From Hoeflea sp. BAL378 (lineage in GTDB: Bacteria > Pseudomonadota > Alphaproteobacteria > Rhizobiales > Rhizobiaceae), in NCBI RefSeq assembly GCF_000759435.1, contig NZ_JRJG01000044.1, positions 21,420 to 85,419 of the forward strand: a stretch of DNA of 64,000 nucleotides, read 5' to 3'. Shown here in pieces: positions 26,555-36,059 of this stretch. The position numbers and the translations under genes were made by a program. The notes beneath the pieces are model-generated. The model saw nothing but the letters and a program-made list of their open reading frames with translations. It made no database searches and had not been told where the DNA came from. Position 1 is the first letter of the stretch, and each line of letters starts with the position of its first letter.

Positions 26555-27758
26555 AGCGATCCGGCTGGCGCTGCAGGCCATCCTGAGAAACATGTTCCGG
26601 TCGTTCCTCACGGTGCTGGGCATCGTCATCGGCGTGGCCGCGGTGATCGCCATGGTGACCGTGGGACAGGGCTCGACCGACCAGGTCGAGGCCGATGTCT
26701 CCACGCTCGGCACCAACCTCTTGATGATCCGCCCCGGCCAGCCGTCGCAAGGCCCCGGCTCCGGCGTGGGCGGCACCGCGGCGAGCCTCACGCTCAAGGA
26801 TGTCGACGCCATCGAGGAGCAGATCCCCAGCGTCATGGTGGCCACGCCCAGCAATTCCCGGGCGATGACGGTGATCTTCGGCAATGTCAACTATTCGACC
26901 ACGGTGACGGGGACCGACACGCGCTTCCTCACCGCCCGCGACTGGCCGCTCGAAAGCGGCCGGGCCTTTTACGAAAGCGAGCTCAGGACCGGCTCCTCGG
27001 CCTGCATCCTCGGCAACACGGTGAAGACAAAGCTGTTCGGCGGCAGCGATCCGCTGGGCGCCAGCATCCGCCTCAAGCAGATCTCCTGCCGGGTCATCGG
27101 CGTGCTGGAAGCCAAGGGCGCCTCGAGCTTCGGCACCGACCAGGACGACATCGTGCTGGTCCCGATCCGCGCCTTCCAGCGCCGCATCGCCGGCAACCAG
27201 GATGTGTCGATGATCTTTGCCTCGATCCGCAACGGCATCTCCACCGACAAGGCCAAGGCCGACATCGAACGGCTGATGCGCGAGCGCCGGCGCATCGGCC
27301 CCTTCGAGGAAGACGATTTCAACGTCTTCGACATGAAGCAGATCTCGTCGATGCTGACCGGCATCACCAGCGTGCTCACCGGCCTGCTCTCGGCGGTCGC
27401 CGCCGTGAGCCTGCTGGTCGGCGGCATCGGCATCATGAACATCATGCTGGTCTCGGTCACCGAGCGCACCCGCGAGATCGGCATCAGGCTCGCTGTCGGC
27501 GCCACCGAGGGCCAGGTGCTGCTGCAGTTCCTGGTCGAATCCATCGTGCTGTCGCTGATCGGCGGGCTGATCGGCATCATGCTCGGCCTGGCGCTGGGCC
27601 TGTTGGGGTCGCGGCTGCTGTCGATCCCCTTCGCTCCCAATCCGAGCCTGATCCTGGCGGCCTTCCTGTTCTCGGCGATGGTGGGGATCGTGTTCGGCTA
27701 TTTTCCCGCGCTCCGCGCCGCCCGGATGGATCCGATCGAGGCCCTGCGCCACCAGTAA
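26544..27758 (+). CDS. ABC transporter permease, MacB type
   Basis: 404 residues from ATG 26544, overlapping the ATPase gene by 11 bases. Layout: first membrane helix (about 16-40), large periplasmic MacB_PCD domain (about 45-260), then three membrane helices in the FtsX domain ([56 protein letters not shown] and [20 protein letters not shown]) and the conserved end [14 protein letters not shown]. It works as a mechanotransmitter: ATP hydrolysis in the cytoplasm drives periplasmic export of macrolides, peptides or similar substrates through the adaptor. The substrate here is not known. Confidence 0.93.
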
Positions 27759-27915
27759 AGGTCTTGTGATTTCAGGAAGTTGCTGGCCAGTCTTGGCGAA
27801 ATGAATCGCGGACTTGAGAAAAAGAATCCGGCGAGCGCCACCTGCATTGACGCGATCTTGAATAGGCGCCCGAAATCAGGCTGACGGCTGGCTGTCGCGG
27901 CGATAGGATCGTCCC

Positions 27916-29022
27916 ATGCTGTTTGACCTGCCCGACCCCGACACCCTCTACGAAGCGCTTCTGGCGCGCGATCCCTTCTATGACGGCCGCGCCTATGTCT
28001 GCGTCTCGTCGACCGGGATCTTCTGCCGGCTGACCTGCCCGGCGCGCAAGCCCAAGCGCGAGAACTGCAGCTTCTACGCCACGGTGGGAGAATGCATCCA
28101 GGCCGGCTACCGCGCCTGCAAGCGGTGCCACCCGCTGGCGCCCGCGGCCGAGGCCGAACCGGCGATCAGGGTGCTGCTCGCGGCGCTGAGCGAACGCAAG
28201 GGGCACCGCTGGAGCGAGCCCGACATCGTCCGGATGGGGCTCGACCCCTCCACCGTGCGCCGCGCCTTCAACCGGCATTTCGGCATGACGTTCCTCGAGA
28301 TCGCGCGGCTCGAGCGGCTGCGCAACGGCCATGTGGCGCTGGCAGGCGGCGGCAAGGTGATCGAGGCGCAGATCGATGCGGGATTCTCCTCGCCCGGCGC
28401 CTTCCGCGCTGCCTTCGCGCGGCTGATGGGACAGCCGCCGAAGAGTTTTGCCGCCGACGCGGCCGTCAAGGCGGACTACATCGACACGCCGCTCGGCGCG
28501 ATGATCGCGCTCAGCGACCGGACGCATCTGCATCTTCTCGAATTCGCCGACCGCAAGGCCCTGCCCGCGGAATTGCGGCGGATGCACCAGGTGTTCAAGG
28601 GCAGGATCGGCATCGGCAGGCTCGGTCCGATGGATCAGCTCGAGGCCGAGCTCGAGGCCTATTTCTCCGGGCGGGACGCGCGTTTCAGCGTGCCCCTGGC
28701 GTTCCATGGCAGCGACTTCACAAAGGCGGTGTGGCGCGCGCTGGTCGACATCCCGGCCGGCGAGACAAGAAGCTACAGCGCGCTTGCCCGCCAGGTCGGA
28801 CGGCCTTCGGCGGTCCGGGCGGTGGCGCGCGCAAACGGCGCCAACCAGATCGCGCTGCTGGTGCCCTGCCACCGGGTGCTGGGCGCCGACGGATCGCTCA
28901 CCGGCTATGGCGGCGGGCTGTGGCGCAAGCAGAAACTGATCGAGATCGAGCGGAGCCATGCCCGCGCGATCCGGCCCGGCGCACCCTCGCACGCCGCCCT
29001 CGACGGCCAGCGCGCGCCGTAA
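27916..29022 (+). CDS. ada: Ada: DNA methyl-repair protein and transcription activator
   Basis: 368 residues with all three parts of Ada. The N-terminal zinc domain has Cys37, Cys41, Cys68 and Cys71 (GIFCRLTC, ACKRCHP), where Cys37 repairs methylphosphotriesters. An AraC-type DNA-binding domain follows (about 84-180). The C-terminal O6-alkylguanine transferase has the active-site PCHR with Cys319. Methylated Ada activates its own gene and other alkylation-repair genes. The reading frame is complete and the cysteine spacing matches E. coli Ada within one or two residues. No alkB or alkA gene follows. Confidence 0.96.
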   Translation: MLFDLPDPDTLYEALLARDPFYDGRAYVCVSSTGIFCRLTCPARKPKRENCSFYATVGECIQAGYRACKRCHPLAPAAEAEPAIRVLLAALSERKGHRWSEPDIVRMGLDPSTVRRAFNRHFGMTFLEIARLERLRNGHVALAGGGKVIEAQIDAGFSSPGAFRAAFARLMGQPPKSFAADAAVKADYIDTPLGAMIALSDRTHLHLLEFADRKALPAELRRMHQVFKGRIGIGRLGPMDQLEAELEAYFSGRDARFSVPLAFHGSDFTKAVWRALVDIPAGETRSYSALARQVGRPSAVRAVARANGANQIALLVPCHRVLGADGSLTGYGGGLWRKQKLIEIERSHARAIRPGAPSHAALDGQRAP

Positions 29023-29542
29023 GCCCTCGAATTGCCCCGCCCCGCCTTTTCGAGCCGAAGCCACGCGATGCGGGCGCCAACGGCCGGGCGCACGGCTGAT
29101 TCCGTTGTAACGAACCCCCGCAGTGTCGGACTTATATAGAGTTCGATTGACCTGTCGATGCGACCTGTACCGCCGGGACGTCAAATTCCGAACACTATCG
29201 CGCGGAAGACTTATCCAGCACGCGTTCAATGAAATTCTTTCTTCCAGAATAGTGCGAAAATTTTCATCAATACATGCACGAAACTCAGATTTATGCAATT
29301 TCCGGTCAAAACATCTTCAAAGCCGGAGCACCAATCATTTCGCGTAAAAATTAAATACAACAACTCACAGTATTTATATGCGTTTCGTTAACGATTCAGA
29401 CACCGGTTTTTGCGATTCTGGTTTCACGTCGAAACGGATTGTGCCAACTGGCGGCGAAACGAGACAGGCGCAATACCCGTGCTGTGGAGGAAGCATCTCC
29501 AGCGATACGGCCTATTTGAAACGAAGTACTGGAGACGACAGA
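29023..29542. other. AT-rich intergenic region upstream of the chemoreceptor
   Basis: 520 bases that are clearly more AT-rich than the rest of the window, most strongly from 29110 to 29460. It contains a TATATA at 29133-29138 and a 10-base palindrome TCGTTAACGA at 29385-29394 next to GATTC. In-frame codons continue upstream of the chemoreceptor ATG as far as 29378, but there is no ribosome site there and the composition is non-coding. I take it as a long regulatory leader; no gene or known RNA is recognised. Confidence 0.5.
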
Positions 29543-31321
29543 ATGAGCTTCCACAGCATCGTATCATCCGATGACAAGAATATTCTCACTGCCTTGAAAA
29601 AATCCCTCGCCGTCATCGAGTTTGACATGTCCGGAAATATCCTGACCGCCAATGACAGTTTCTGTCAGACGCTGGGGTATGAGCTCTCGGAAATCAAAGG
29701 CAAGCATCACCGCATCTTTGTCGATCCGGCTGAAGCCGCCACTCCCGCCTACGCGGAATTCTGGAAGAAGCTGGGCCGCGGCGAATTCGACAAGGCGCAG
29801 TACAAGCGCATCGGCAAGGGCGGCAAGGAAATCTGGATCGAGGCCACGTACAACCCGGTCATGCGCGGCGGCAAGCCTTACAAGGTAATCAAGTTCGCCA
29901 CCGACGTCACCGCCCAGAAGCTCAAGGCCGCCGAGGACAGCGGCAAGCTGGACGCCATCTCCCGCTCCCAGGCCATCATCGAGTTCCATGTGGACGGGAC
30001 CATCATCACCGCCAACGAGAACTTCCTTTCAGCGCTCGGCTACAGCGCCGCCGAAGTGAGCGGCAAGCACCACCGCATGTTCTGCGAAACCGCCTACACC
30101 CAGACCGCCGCCTATGCGGACTTCTGGAAGAAGCTCGGATCGGGCGAGTTCGTTTCCGACGAATTCCTGCGCATCGGCAAGGGCGGGCGCAAGGTCTATA
30201 TCCAGGCCTCCTACAACCCGATCTTCGATGCGGACGGCAAGGTGTTCAAGGTGGTCAAGTTCGCCACCGACGTGACCGAGCGCGTGAGCAACGTGGAATC
30301 CCTGTCGCACGGGCTCGACCGCCTTGCCGGCGGCGACCTCACCTACCAGATTTCGGAGCCCTTCCAGCCGGCGCTGGAGCCGCTGCGGGTCAACTTCAAC
30401 CAGGCCACCCAGGGCCTGTGCGAGGCCATGCAGTCGGTCTCGGAGAATGCCAGGGCGATCTCGTCCGGTTCGGAGGAAATCCGCATCGCCGCCGATTCGC
30501 TCTCCAAGCGGACGGAGAACCAGGCCGCATCGGTCGAGGAAACCGCGGCCGCGCTCGAGGAGATCACCAAGACGGTCGCCTCCTCCAGCGAGCGGGCGGA
30601 AGAAGCCGGCCAGTTGGTCGCCAAGACCAAGAAGGATGCAGAAAACTCGGGCCACGTGGTCGAGAAGGCGGTTGTCGCCATGGCCGAGATCGAAAGCTCG
30701 TCCAAGGCGATCACCAACATCATCAACGTCATCGACGACATCGCCTTCCAGACCAACCTGCTGGCGCTCAATGCCGGCGTCGAAGCGGCGCGGGCCGGCG
30801 AGGCCGGCCGCGGCTTCGCGGTTGTCGCCCAGGAAGTCCGCGAACTCGCCCAGCGCACCGCGACGGCCGCCAAGGAGATCAAGGGCCTGATCACCGCCTC
30901 CGGCGAGCAGGTCAAGACCGGCGTGGCGCTGGTCGGCGAGACCGGCAAGGCGCTCGTCAGCATTGTCGAGCAGGTCAAGCTGATCAACGCCAATGTCCAG
31001 GCCATCGTCACCGGATCGCGGGAACAGTCCACCGGGCTCAACGAGATCAACATGGCAGTCAACACCATGGACCAGGGCACCCAGCAGAACGCCGCGATGG
31101 TCGAGGAATCGACCGCCGCCAGCCACAGCCTGGCGCAGGAGGCGGCTTCGCTGTTCCATCTGCTCTCGCGCTTCAAGACCAACGGCAGCACCGGCCATTC
31201 CGCGCCAAGGGCCGTGGCGGCGAATTCGCACGCGGCGCCCCAGCGCGCGGCGCCGGCGCGGCAACGGGCAGCCTTTCACGGCAACGCCGCCGTCGACACA
31301 TCGGAATGGGAAGAGTTCTGA
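29543..31321 (+). CDS. Soluble methyl-accepting chemotaxis protein with two PAS domains
   Basis: 592 residues from ATG 29543, preceded by CTGGAGACGAC. No membrane segment is present. PAS1 (about 18-125) and PAS2 (about 140-250) are near duplicates: both carry [16 protein letters not shown], FWKKLGxGEF and RIGKGG blocks and end KFATDVT. A short HAMP-like segment ([13 protein letters not shown]) leads to the MCP signalling domain, with the conserved tip [33 protein letters not shown]. The C-terminus is EWEEF (588-592), a CheR/CheB-tethering pentapeptide of the xWxxF type. It likely senses an internal redox or energy signal and relays it to CheA/CheW in the cytoplasm. Confidence 0.92.
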   Translation: MSFHSIVSSDDKNILTALKKSLAVIEFDMSGNILTANDSFCQTLGYELSEIKGKHHRIFVDPAEAATPAYAEFWKKLGRGEFDKAQYKRIGKGGKEIWIEATYNPVMRGGKPYKVIKFATDVTAQKLKAAEDSGKLDAISRSQAIIEFHVDGTIITANENFLSALGYSAAEVSGKHHRMFCETAYTQTAAYADFWKKLGSGEFVSDEFLRIGKGGRKVYIQASYNPIFDADGKVFKVVKFATDVTERVSNVESLSHGLDRLAGGDLTYQISEPFQPALEPLRVNFNQATQGLCEAMQSVSENARAISSGSEEIRIAADSLSKRTENQAASVEETAAALEEITKTVASSSERAEEAGQLVAKTKKDAENSGHVVEKAVVAMAEIESSSKAITNIINVIDDIAFQTNLLALNAGVEAARAGEAGRGFAVVAQEVRELAQRTATAAKEIKGLITASGEQVKTGVALVGETGKALVSIVEQVKLINANVQAIVTGSREQSTGLNEINMAVNTMDQGTQQNAAMVEESTAASHSLAQEAASLFHLLSRFKTNGSTGHSAPRAVAANSHAAPQRAAPARQRAAFHGNAAVDTSEWEEF

Positions 31322-31392
31322 TGCCCTGCGCATCCCCCCGGATGCGCCAGGCAGCACGCCCTGCCTGAGCTGATCGGGCGCCGCGGAATAAA

Positions 31393-31428
31393 CAAAAGCC
31401 TTCCGGACCCGGGTCCGGAAGGCTTTTG
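31393..31428. terminator. Perfect 36-bp palindromic terminator between chemoreceptor and holC
   Basis: Bases 31393-31410 are the exact reverse complement of 31411-31428 (half-site caaaagccttccggaccc). The RNA hairpin has at least 16 pairs, with AAAA and TTTT at the base, and serves both convergent genes. Confidence 0.8.
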
Positions 31429-31468
31429 CGTTGATGGCGGACGGCGACCGGCCCGCCTGCCTGCCCCG

Positions 31469-31918
31469 TCAGGCCTTCTTTTCCCAGCGCCGGTCCGGGG
31501 TCTGCTGCCAGTAGGTCAGCGAATGGCCGCCGGACTTGAGCGTCTTCCACTGGGCGCGGGCGGCCTCGAGCTGAAGCTGGTCGTGGCCGTCGAACATCAT
31601 CACCAGCCGCTCGACGCCCTCGAGCGCCGGAATCGCCGCGCCGTCTGCAACGAAGCGGACGCTGGCGCCGTTCGCCGCTTCGGCTGCGAGCGTCAACAGC
31701 ACCGGCTGGCGCGCGGCATGCGGCCCGTGCTCCAGGCCATGCGGCAGGAAACTGTCCTCCCGGTAGGTCCACAGGTGGCTGTCGAGCGCGGCGCAGCGTT
31801 CCTCGCTGCCCATGTGCACGGACACGCGCCAGCCGCGATCGAGGCTTTTTTCCAGAAGCGGCGGCAGCGCCTCCTCGAGCCGGGATTCGGTCAGGTGATA
31901 GAACAGGACGTCGGCCAC
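31469..31918 (-). CDS. holC: DNA polymerase III chi subunit
   Basis: 149 residues starting at GTG 31918, five bases after the pepA stop. It begins ADVLFYHLTESRLEEALPPLLEKSLDRGWRV, shows the HLWTYREDSFLPHG block and ends with VERLVMMFDGHDQLQLEAARAQWK, the standard chi pattern. HolC links the clamp loader to single-strand binding protein in the replisome. The pepA-holC pairing is widely conserved in proteobacteria. The upstream continuation of the same open frame runs through pepA in another frame and is not coding. Confidence 0.93.
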   Translation of the reverse strand: MADVLFYHLTESRLEEALPPLLEKSLDRGWRVSVHMGSEERCAALDSHLWTYREDSFLPHGLEHGPHAARQPVLLTLAAEAANGASVRFVADGAAIPALEGVERLVMMFDGHDQLQLEAARAQWKTLKSGGHSLTYWQQTPDRRWEKKA

Positions 31919-31923
31919 CGGGC

Positions 31924-33411
31924 CTAGCTCTCGTAGTTGGCGCGGACCAGCTCGTCGAGCAGCCGCACGCCGAAGCCCGACGCCCAGGACTGGTTGACGT
32001 CGGTGGAGGGCGAGCCCATGGCGGTGCCGGCAATGTCCAGATGCGCCCAAGGCGTGTCCTTGACGAAGCGCTTGAGGAACTGGGCGGCAGTGATCGAGCC
32101 GGCATAGCGGCCGCCGGTGTTCTTCATGTCGGCGAATTTGGAATCGATCATCTTGTCGTAGTCCGCGCTCAGCGGCAGGCGCCAGACCCGCTCCTCGGTC
32201 ACCTCCCCGGCCTTCGTCAACGCCTGCGAGAGAGCGTCGTCGTTGGAGAACAGGCCGGCGTGATGCTGGCCGAGCGCCACCATGACCGCGCCCGTGAGCG
32301 TCGCCAGATTGATCATCACCGCCGGCTTGAACCGTTCCTGGCAGTAGGTGAGCGCGTCGCACAGCACCAGCCGCCCCTCGGCGTCGGTGTTGATGATCTC
32401 GATGGTCTGGCCCGACATCGAGCGGACAATGTCGCCCGGACGCTGGGCGGCGCCGTCGGGCATGTTCTCGACCAGGCCGATGATGCCGATGGCGTTGACC
32501 TTGGCCTTGCGCCCGGCCAGCACATGCATCAGGCCGGTGACGGCCGCCGCTCCGCCCATGTCGCCCTTCATGTCCTCCATGCCGGCCGCGGGCTTGATCG
32601 AGATGCCGCCGGTGTCGAAGACCACGCCCTTGCCAACGAAGGCGACCGGCTTGTCCTTGGGCTTGCCGCCCTGCCAGCGCATCACCGCCAGGCGCGGCGG
32701 CCGGGCCGAGCCGAGCGAGACACCCAGCAGCGCCTCCATCTTGAGCTTCTTCATCTCCTTCTCGGTGAGGATCTCGACCGTGACGCCCAGGGCTTCGAGG
32801 TCCTTGGCGCGGGCGGCGAACTCGACCGGGCCCAGCACATTGGCGGGCTCATTGACCAGGGTGCGGGCGAGCGCCACGCCTTCGGCCACCACCTGGCGGC
32901 TGGCGAAGGCCTTCTTGCAGTCGGCCGCATCGCCGTGCTGGAAGACAACGCTCACCTTGCGGGAGTCGCGCTCCTCATCCTCGGGCTTCTTGGTCTTGTA
33001 GGTGTCGAAGGCATAGGACCGCATCAAGAGCCCGAGCGCCATGTCGGCGGCAGCCTCCGCCGACGGCGCGCCGCCGTCGCCCAGAAGCACGGTCACCTTC
33101 CTGGCCTTGCCGATCAGCGTGAAGATCTTGCCGCCGATCCGCATCCATTCGTACGCGGAGAGCTTGTCCGGCTCGCCGGTGCCGACCAGCGCGATGCGGT
33201 CGGCGGGCGCATCGACCGGGGCGATGACATCGATGGTCGAAAACGACTTGCCGGTGAACTCGGACACCTTGACCGCCTTTTCAAGCTGGCCCGCCGGATC
33301 CGCCGCCTTGACGGCTTGCGAGACCGGCTCGGACACCGAACCCATGGCGACAACCAGTCCTCCTGAGACTTTTGCGGTTTTGGAAAAACTGATTTCAATG
33401 CTGATCGACAT
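31924..33411 (-). CDS. pepA: Leucyl (cytosol) aminopeptidase
   Basis: 495 residues from ATG 33411. The C-terminal M17 catalytic domain is complete: [16 protein letters not shown] with the metal-binding Lys/Asp, [12 protein letters not shown], and the signature [10 protein letters not shown] with the catalytic arginine and metal-binding Asp/Glu. It releases N-terminal residues from peptides using two metal ions; some PepA proteins also bind DNA. It is cotranscribed with holC and divergent from lptF across 363 bases. Confidence 0.96.
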   Translation of the reverse strand: MSISIEISFSKTAKVSGGLVVAMGSVSEPVSQAVKAADPAGQLEKAVKVSEFTGKSFSTIDVIAPVDAPADRIALVGTGEPDKLSAYEWMRIGGKIFTLIGKARKVTVLLGDGGAPSAEAAADMALGLLMRSYAFDTYKTKKPEDEERDSRKVSVVFQHGDAADCKKAFASRQVVAEGVALARTLVNEPANVLGPVEFAARAKDLEALGVTVEILTEKEMKKLKMEALLGVSLGSARPPRLAVMRWQGGKPKDKPVAFVGKGVVFDTGGISIKPAAGMEDMKGDMGGAAAVTGLMHVLAGRKAKVNAIGIIGLVENMPDGAAQRPGDIVRSMSGQTIEIINTDAEGRLVLCDALTYCQERFKPAVMINLATLTGAVMVALGQHHAGLFSNDDALSQALTKAGEVTEERVWRLPLSADYDKMIDSKFADMKNTGGRYAGSITAAQFLKRFVKDTPWAHLDIAGTAMGSPSTDVNQSWASGFGVRLLDELVRANYES

Positions 33412-33774
33412 GACGACTCCAGTGAAAATGCATGAATTGCGTTGCCGCCGATGTTCTCGTTTTCGCGGCGGAAGGCAAGCGCCCATGTGCGGACAAAGGC
33501 TGCGGACGAAGGCCGAGGCTGCCGGTCGTCCGACCGGAAACGGGACGAGGCGGAGCCGGCACGCCGGTTCGCCAAATCGCCGCAACCCCGGAAACCGCGG
33601 CCAATATTGCATTTGCGCGACATCGCTGCAAGAAACGGTTAACCGTGTTTGTTTGCCACAGATTATCCAATTTGCAGTTTAGTAAGGCTGGTGCATGGTG
33701 GAAATGGTCCAGACAGCAGCTACAGGCGCCAGACGAATCACGGCGCGGTCCGCCAGTTGCCCCGGAAAGGCGCA
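33412..33774. other. Divergent pepA-lptF intergenic region
   Basis: 363 bases holding the promoters for pepA-holC on one side and the lptF operon on the other. A perfect 12-base palindrome ACGGTTAACCGT lies at 33635-33646, followed by an AT-richer stretch (33646-33690). No gene is seen; frames extending pepA or lptF upstream into it lack ribosome sites. Confidence 0.5.
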
Positions 33775-34974
33775 ATGAAGCAAATCGAACGTTACATATT
33801 GCGCCGCATGAGCATGCTGACCTTCTGGTCGCTGACATCGGTCACTCTGCTGGTGATGACCACGCAGGTGCTGATCCGCGTCGACGTGCTGACCACCACG
33901 GGACAGGCGCTCGGCGCATTCCTGGCGCTTGCGGCCACGCTCATTCCCTCGGTGCTGTCCATCGTGGCGCCCTTCGCCGTGCTGATCGGGGTCAGCCAGG
34001 TGCTGTCGGGCATGAACGCCGACAGCGAGCTCGTGGTGGTGGAGGCCGCCGGCGTCAGGCCGATCACGGTGCTCAAGCCGGTGCTGATGCTGTCGGTCGC
34101 CGGCTCGATCATGGTGATTCTGCTGAGCCATTTCGTCGAGCCGTGGTCGAACCGCAAGCTGTACGACGTGCTGTCCCAGGCGCAGTCTGATCTGTTTTCG
34201 GTCGCGGTCCGCTCGGGCACCTTCATGCAGCTCGAAGACGGGCTCTATGTGCAGGTCAACGAGAAGCTGCCCGGCGGCGAGATGGGCGGCATTTTCCTTG
34301 CCGATTCCCGCGCCGAGGACAATGAAACCATCTATTACGCCCGCAGCGGCGTGATCCGCAGCGCCGGCGACAAGCGCATTCTCTTTCTGGTCGACGGCGA
34401 ACTGCAGCAGCGCAGCCTTTCCAATGACCAGATTTCGGTGGTCACCTTCACCTCCTACGCGCTCGACATGGCGGCCTTCGTGCCGGCGGGCGAGGCCGCG
34501 GTCCGCAGGCCCAAGGAGCACAGCACGGCCTACCTGCTCAATCCCGACCCCGAAGACTACTACGTCAAGAACGCTCCCCACGTGATCAAGCAGGTGTTGA
34601 CCGAACGCTTCTCGACCTGGCTCTACCCGCTGGCCTTCGGCCTGGTCAGCTTCGTCTTCCTCGGCAAGGCCCGCTCCAACAGGCACGAGCAGTTCCAGAA
34701 CGGGGCGATCGTGGCGGCGATCACCATCGGCGCGCGCGGCTTCGGCTTCTACAGCGCCGACGAAGCCGGCGGCAGCGGGCTGATGGAGGTCCTCACCTAC
34801 GCGGTTCCGGTGGCGATGATCGCGGTCTTCGGCTTCCTGGCGCTGACCGGCAAGACGCTGACGATTCCCAAGGCCTGGGCGCGGACCAACGACCGGCTGT
34901 TCGACTACGTCGCCGCGCAGATCCGGCGACGGCAGAACAGGCCCGGCGTCGCCGGCGACGGGAACTCGGCATGA
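33775..34974 (+). CDS. lptF: LPS export ABC transporter permease LptF
   Basis: 399 residues from ATG 33775 (GGAAAGG upstream). It starts MKQIERYILRRM and has three N-terminal membrane helices, a periplasmic jellyroll domain (about 130-270) and three C-terminal helices, the YjgP/YjgQ layout. With LptG and LptB it lifts lipopolysaccharide from the inner membrane onto the LptC/LptA bridge. Its stop overlaps the lptG start in an ATGA, so the two permeases are made in step. Confidence 0.94.
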   Translation: MKQIERYILRRMSMLTFWSLTSVTLLVMTTQVLIRVDVLTTTGQALGAFLALAATLIPSVLSIVAPFAVLIGVSQVLSGMNADSELVVVEAAGVRPITVLKPVLMLSVAGSIMVILLSHFVEPWSNRKLYDVLSQAQSDLFSVAVRSGTFMQLEDGLYVQVNEKLPGGEMGGIFLADSRAEDNETIYYARSGVIRSAGDKRILFLVDGELQQRSLSNDQISVVTFTSYALDMAAFVPAGEAAVRRPKEHSTAYLLNPDPEDYYVKNAPHVIKQVLTERFSTWLYPLAFGLVSFVFLGKARSNRHEQFQNGAIVAAITIGARGFGFYSADEAGGSGLMEVLTYAVPVAMIAVFGFLALTGKTLTIPKAWARTNDRLFDYVAAQIRRRQNRPGVAGDGNSA

Positions 34975-36059
34975 GCTTCCTTGTCCAGACCCTGTCGCGC
35001 TATTTCTTCCGGCGGTACATTGTGACGTTCACAAGCTACTGCCTGGCCATCCTGTTCCTGATCTTCCTGGTGGATTTCAACGAATCCGGCCGGCGGATGT
35101 CGATGGCGACGGACTACACGATCTCCATCGGCCTCTTGATCTCGCTGCTCAGGGTGCCGACGGTGCTGCAGGCGCTGATCCCCTTCGTGGTGCTGATCGC
35201 CTCGATCGCCACGCTGTTGCAGCTCAACCGCAAATACGAGCTCGTCGTCACCAGGGCTGCGGGCGTCTCGGCCTGGCAGTTCCTGGCGCCGCTGATCCTC
35301 GCCAACCTGCTGATCGGCACGTTCTCCATCACCGCGCTCAACACGCTCGCCGCCAAGGCGCTGCAAAAGGCCGAGGACATCGTCGTCGAGCGCAATCTCG
35401 GCTCGCGGAATTCCAATTCGGCCCCGCCCTGGCTGAGGCAGAGGACCGCGGATGGCGACACCGTGCTCGGCGCGCGCGCCACCTCCGACGGCGGCACCAA
35501 GCTGTCGGACGCGACCTTCTTCCTGTTTGACGGGGAGCAGCGGATCCGGGAACGGCTGGAGGCCGACAACGCGGTGTTGGGCGACGGCGTCTGGGAACTG
35601 ACGGGCGTGAAGCGAATCCGGCGCTCCGAGCCGGTGGAACTTCTCGAAACGGCAACGGTGCCGACCAACCTCAAGGCGGAATTCGTTGGCGAATCACTCA
35701 CTTCCGCCGAGACGGTGCCGTTTTTTGAGCTGAGTGGGAAAATTGCAACGGCCAAGTCTTTCGGGCTTCCGGCCACCAGTTACGAGATGCAGTTCCACCG
35801 TTTGGTGGCGCAACCGGCGCTTTTGGCGGCGATGACGCTGATAGCCGCAATGGTGTCGCTCAAATTTGTTCGCTTTGGCCAGTCTTTAACGGCGATCCTG
35901 GGTGGAATCCTGGCAGGCTTCGTGCTTTATGTCGTATCCGAACTGATCCAGGCGTTTGCAAATGCCGGGACCATCCCGCCTGTCGTCGCGGCTTGGCTTC
36001 CGGTCTTGGTCGCTTCGGCGTTGGGGACGACAGTGCTTCTCCACAAGGAGGATGGGTAG
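34971..36059 (+). CDS. lptG: LPS export ABC transporter permease LptG
   Basis: 362 residues with the same architecture as LptF: MSFLVQTLSRYFFRRYIVTF, three helices, a periplasmic domain (about 130-265) and a three-helix C-terminus ending LGTTVLLHKEDG. Partner of LptF in the LptB2FG extractor. It overlaps lptF by four bases and directly abuts lptD. Composition from about 35690 to 36150 is slightly less GC-rich than its surroundings, without any break in the frame. Confidence 0.94.
   Translation: MSFLVQTLSRYFFRRYIVTFTSYCLAILFLIFLVDFNESGRRMSMATDYTISIGLLISLLRVPTVLQALIPFVVLIASIATLLQLNRKYELVVTRAAGVSAWQFLAPLILANLLIGTFSITALNTLAAKALQKAEDIVVERNLGSRNSNSAPPWLRQRTADGDTVLGARATSDGGTKLSDATFFLFDGEQRIRERLEADNAVLGDGVWELTGVKRIRRSEPVELLETATVPTNLKAEFVGESLTSAETVPFFELSGKIATAKSFGLPATSYEMQFHRLVAQPALLAAMTLIAAMVSLKFVRFGQSLTAILGGILAGFVLYVVSELIQAFANAGTIPPVVAAWLPVLVASALGTTVLLHKEDG

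Noticed and set aside
29123..29347. 74-codon frame in the AT-rich region upstream of the chemoreceptor
   Set aside because: No ribosome site, atypical codon use and no recognisable protein; regarded as non-coding.
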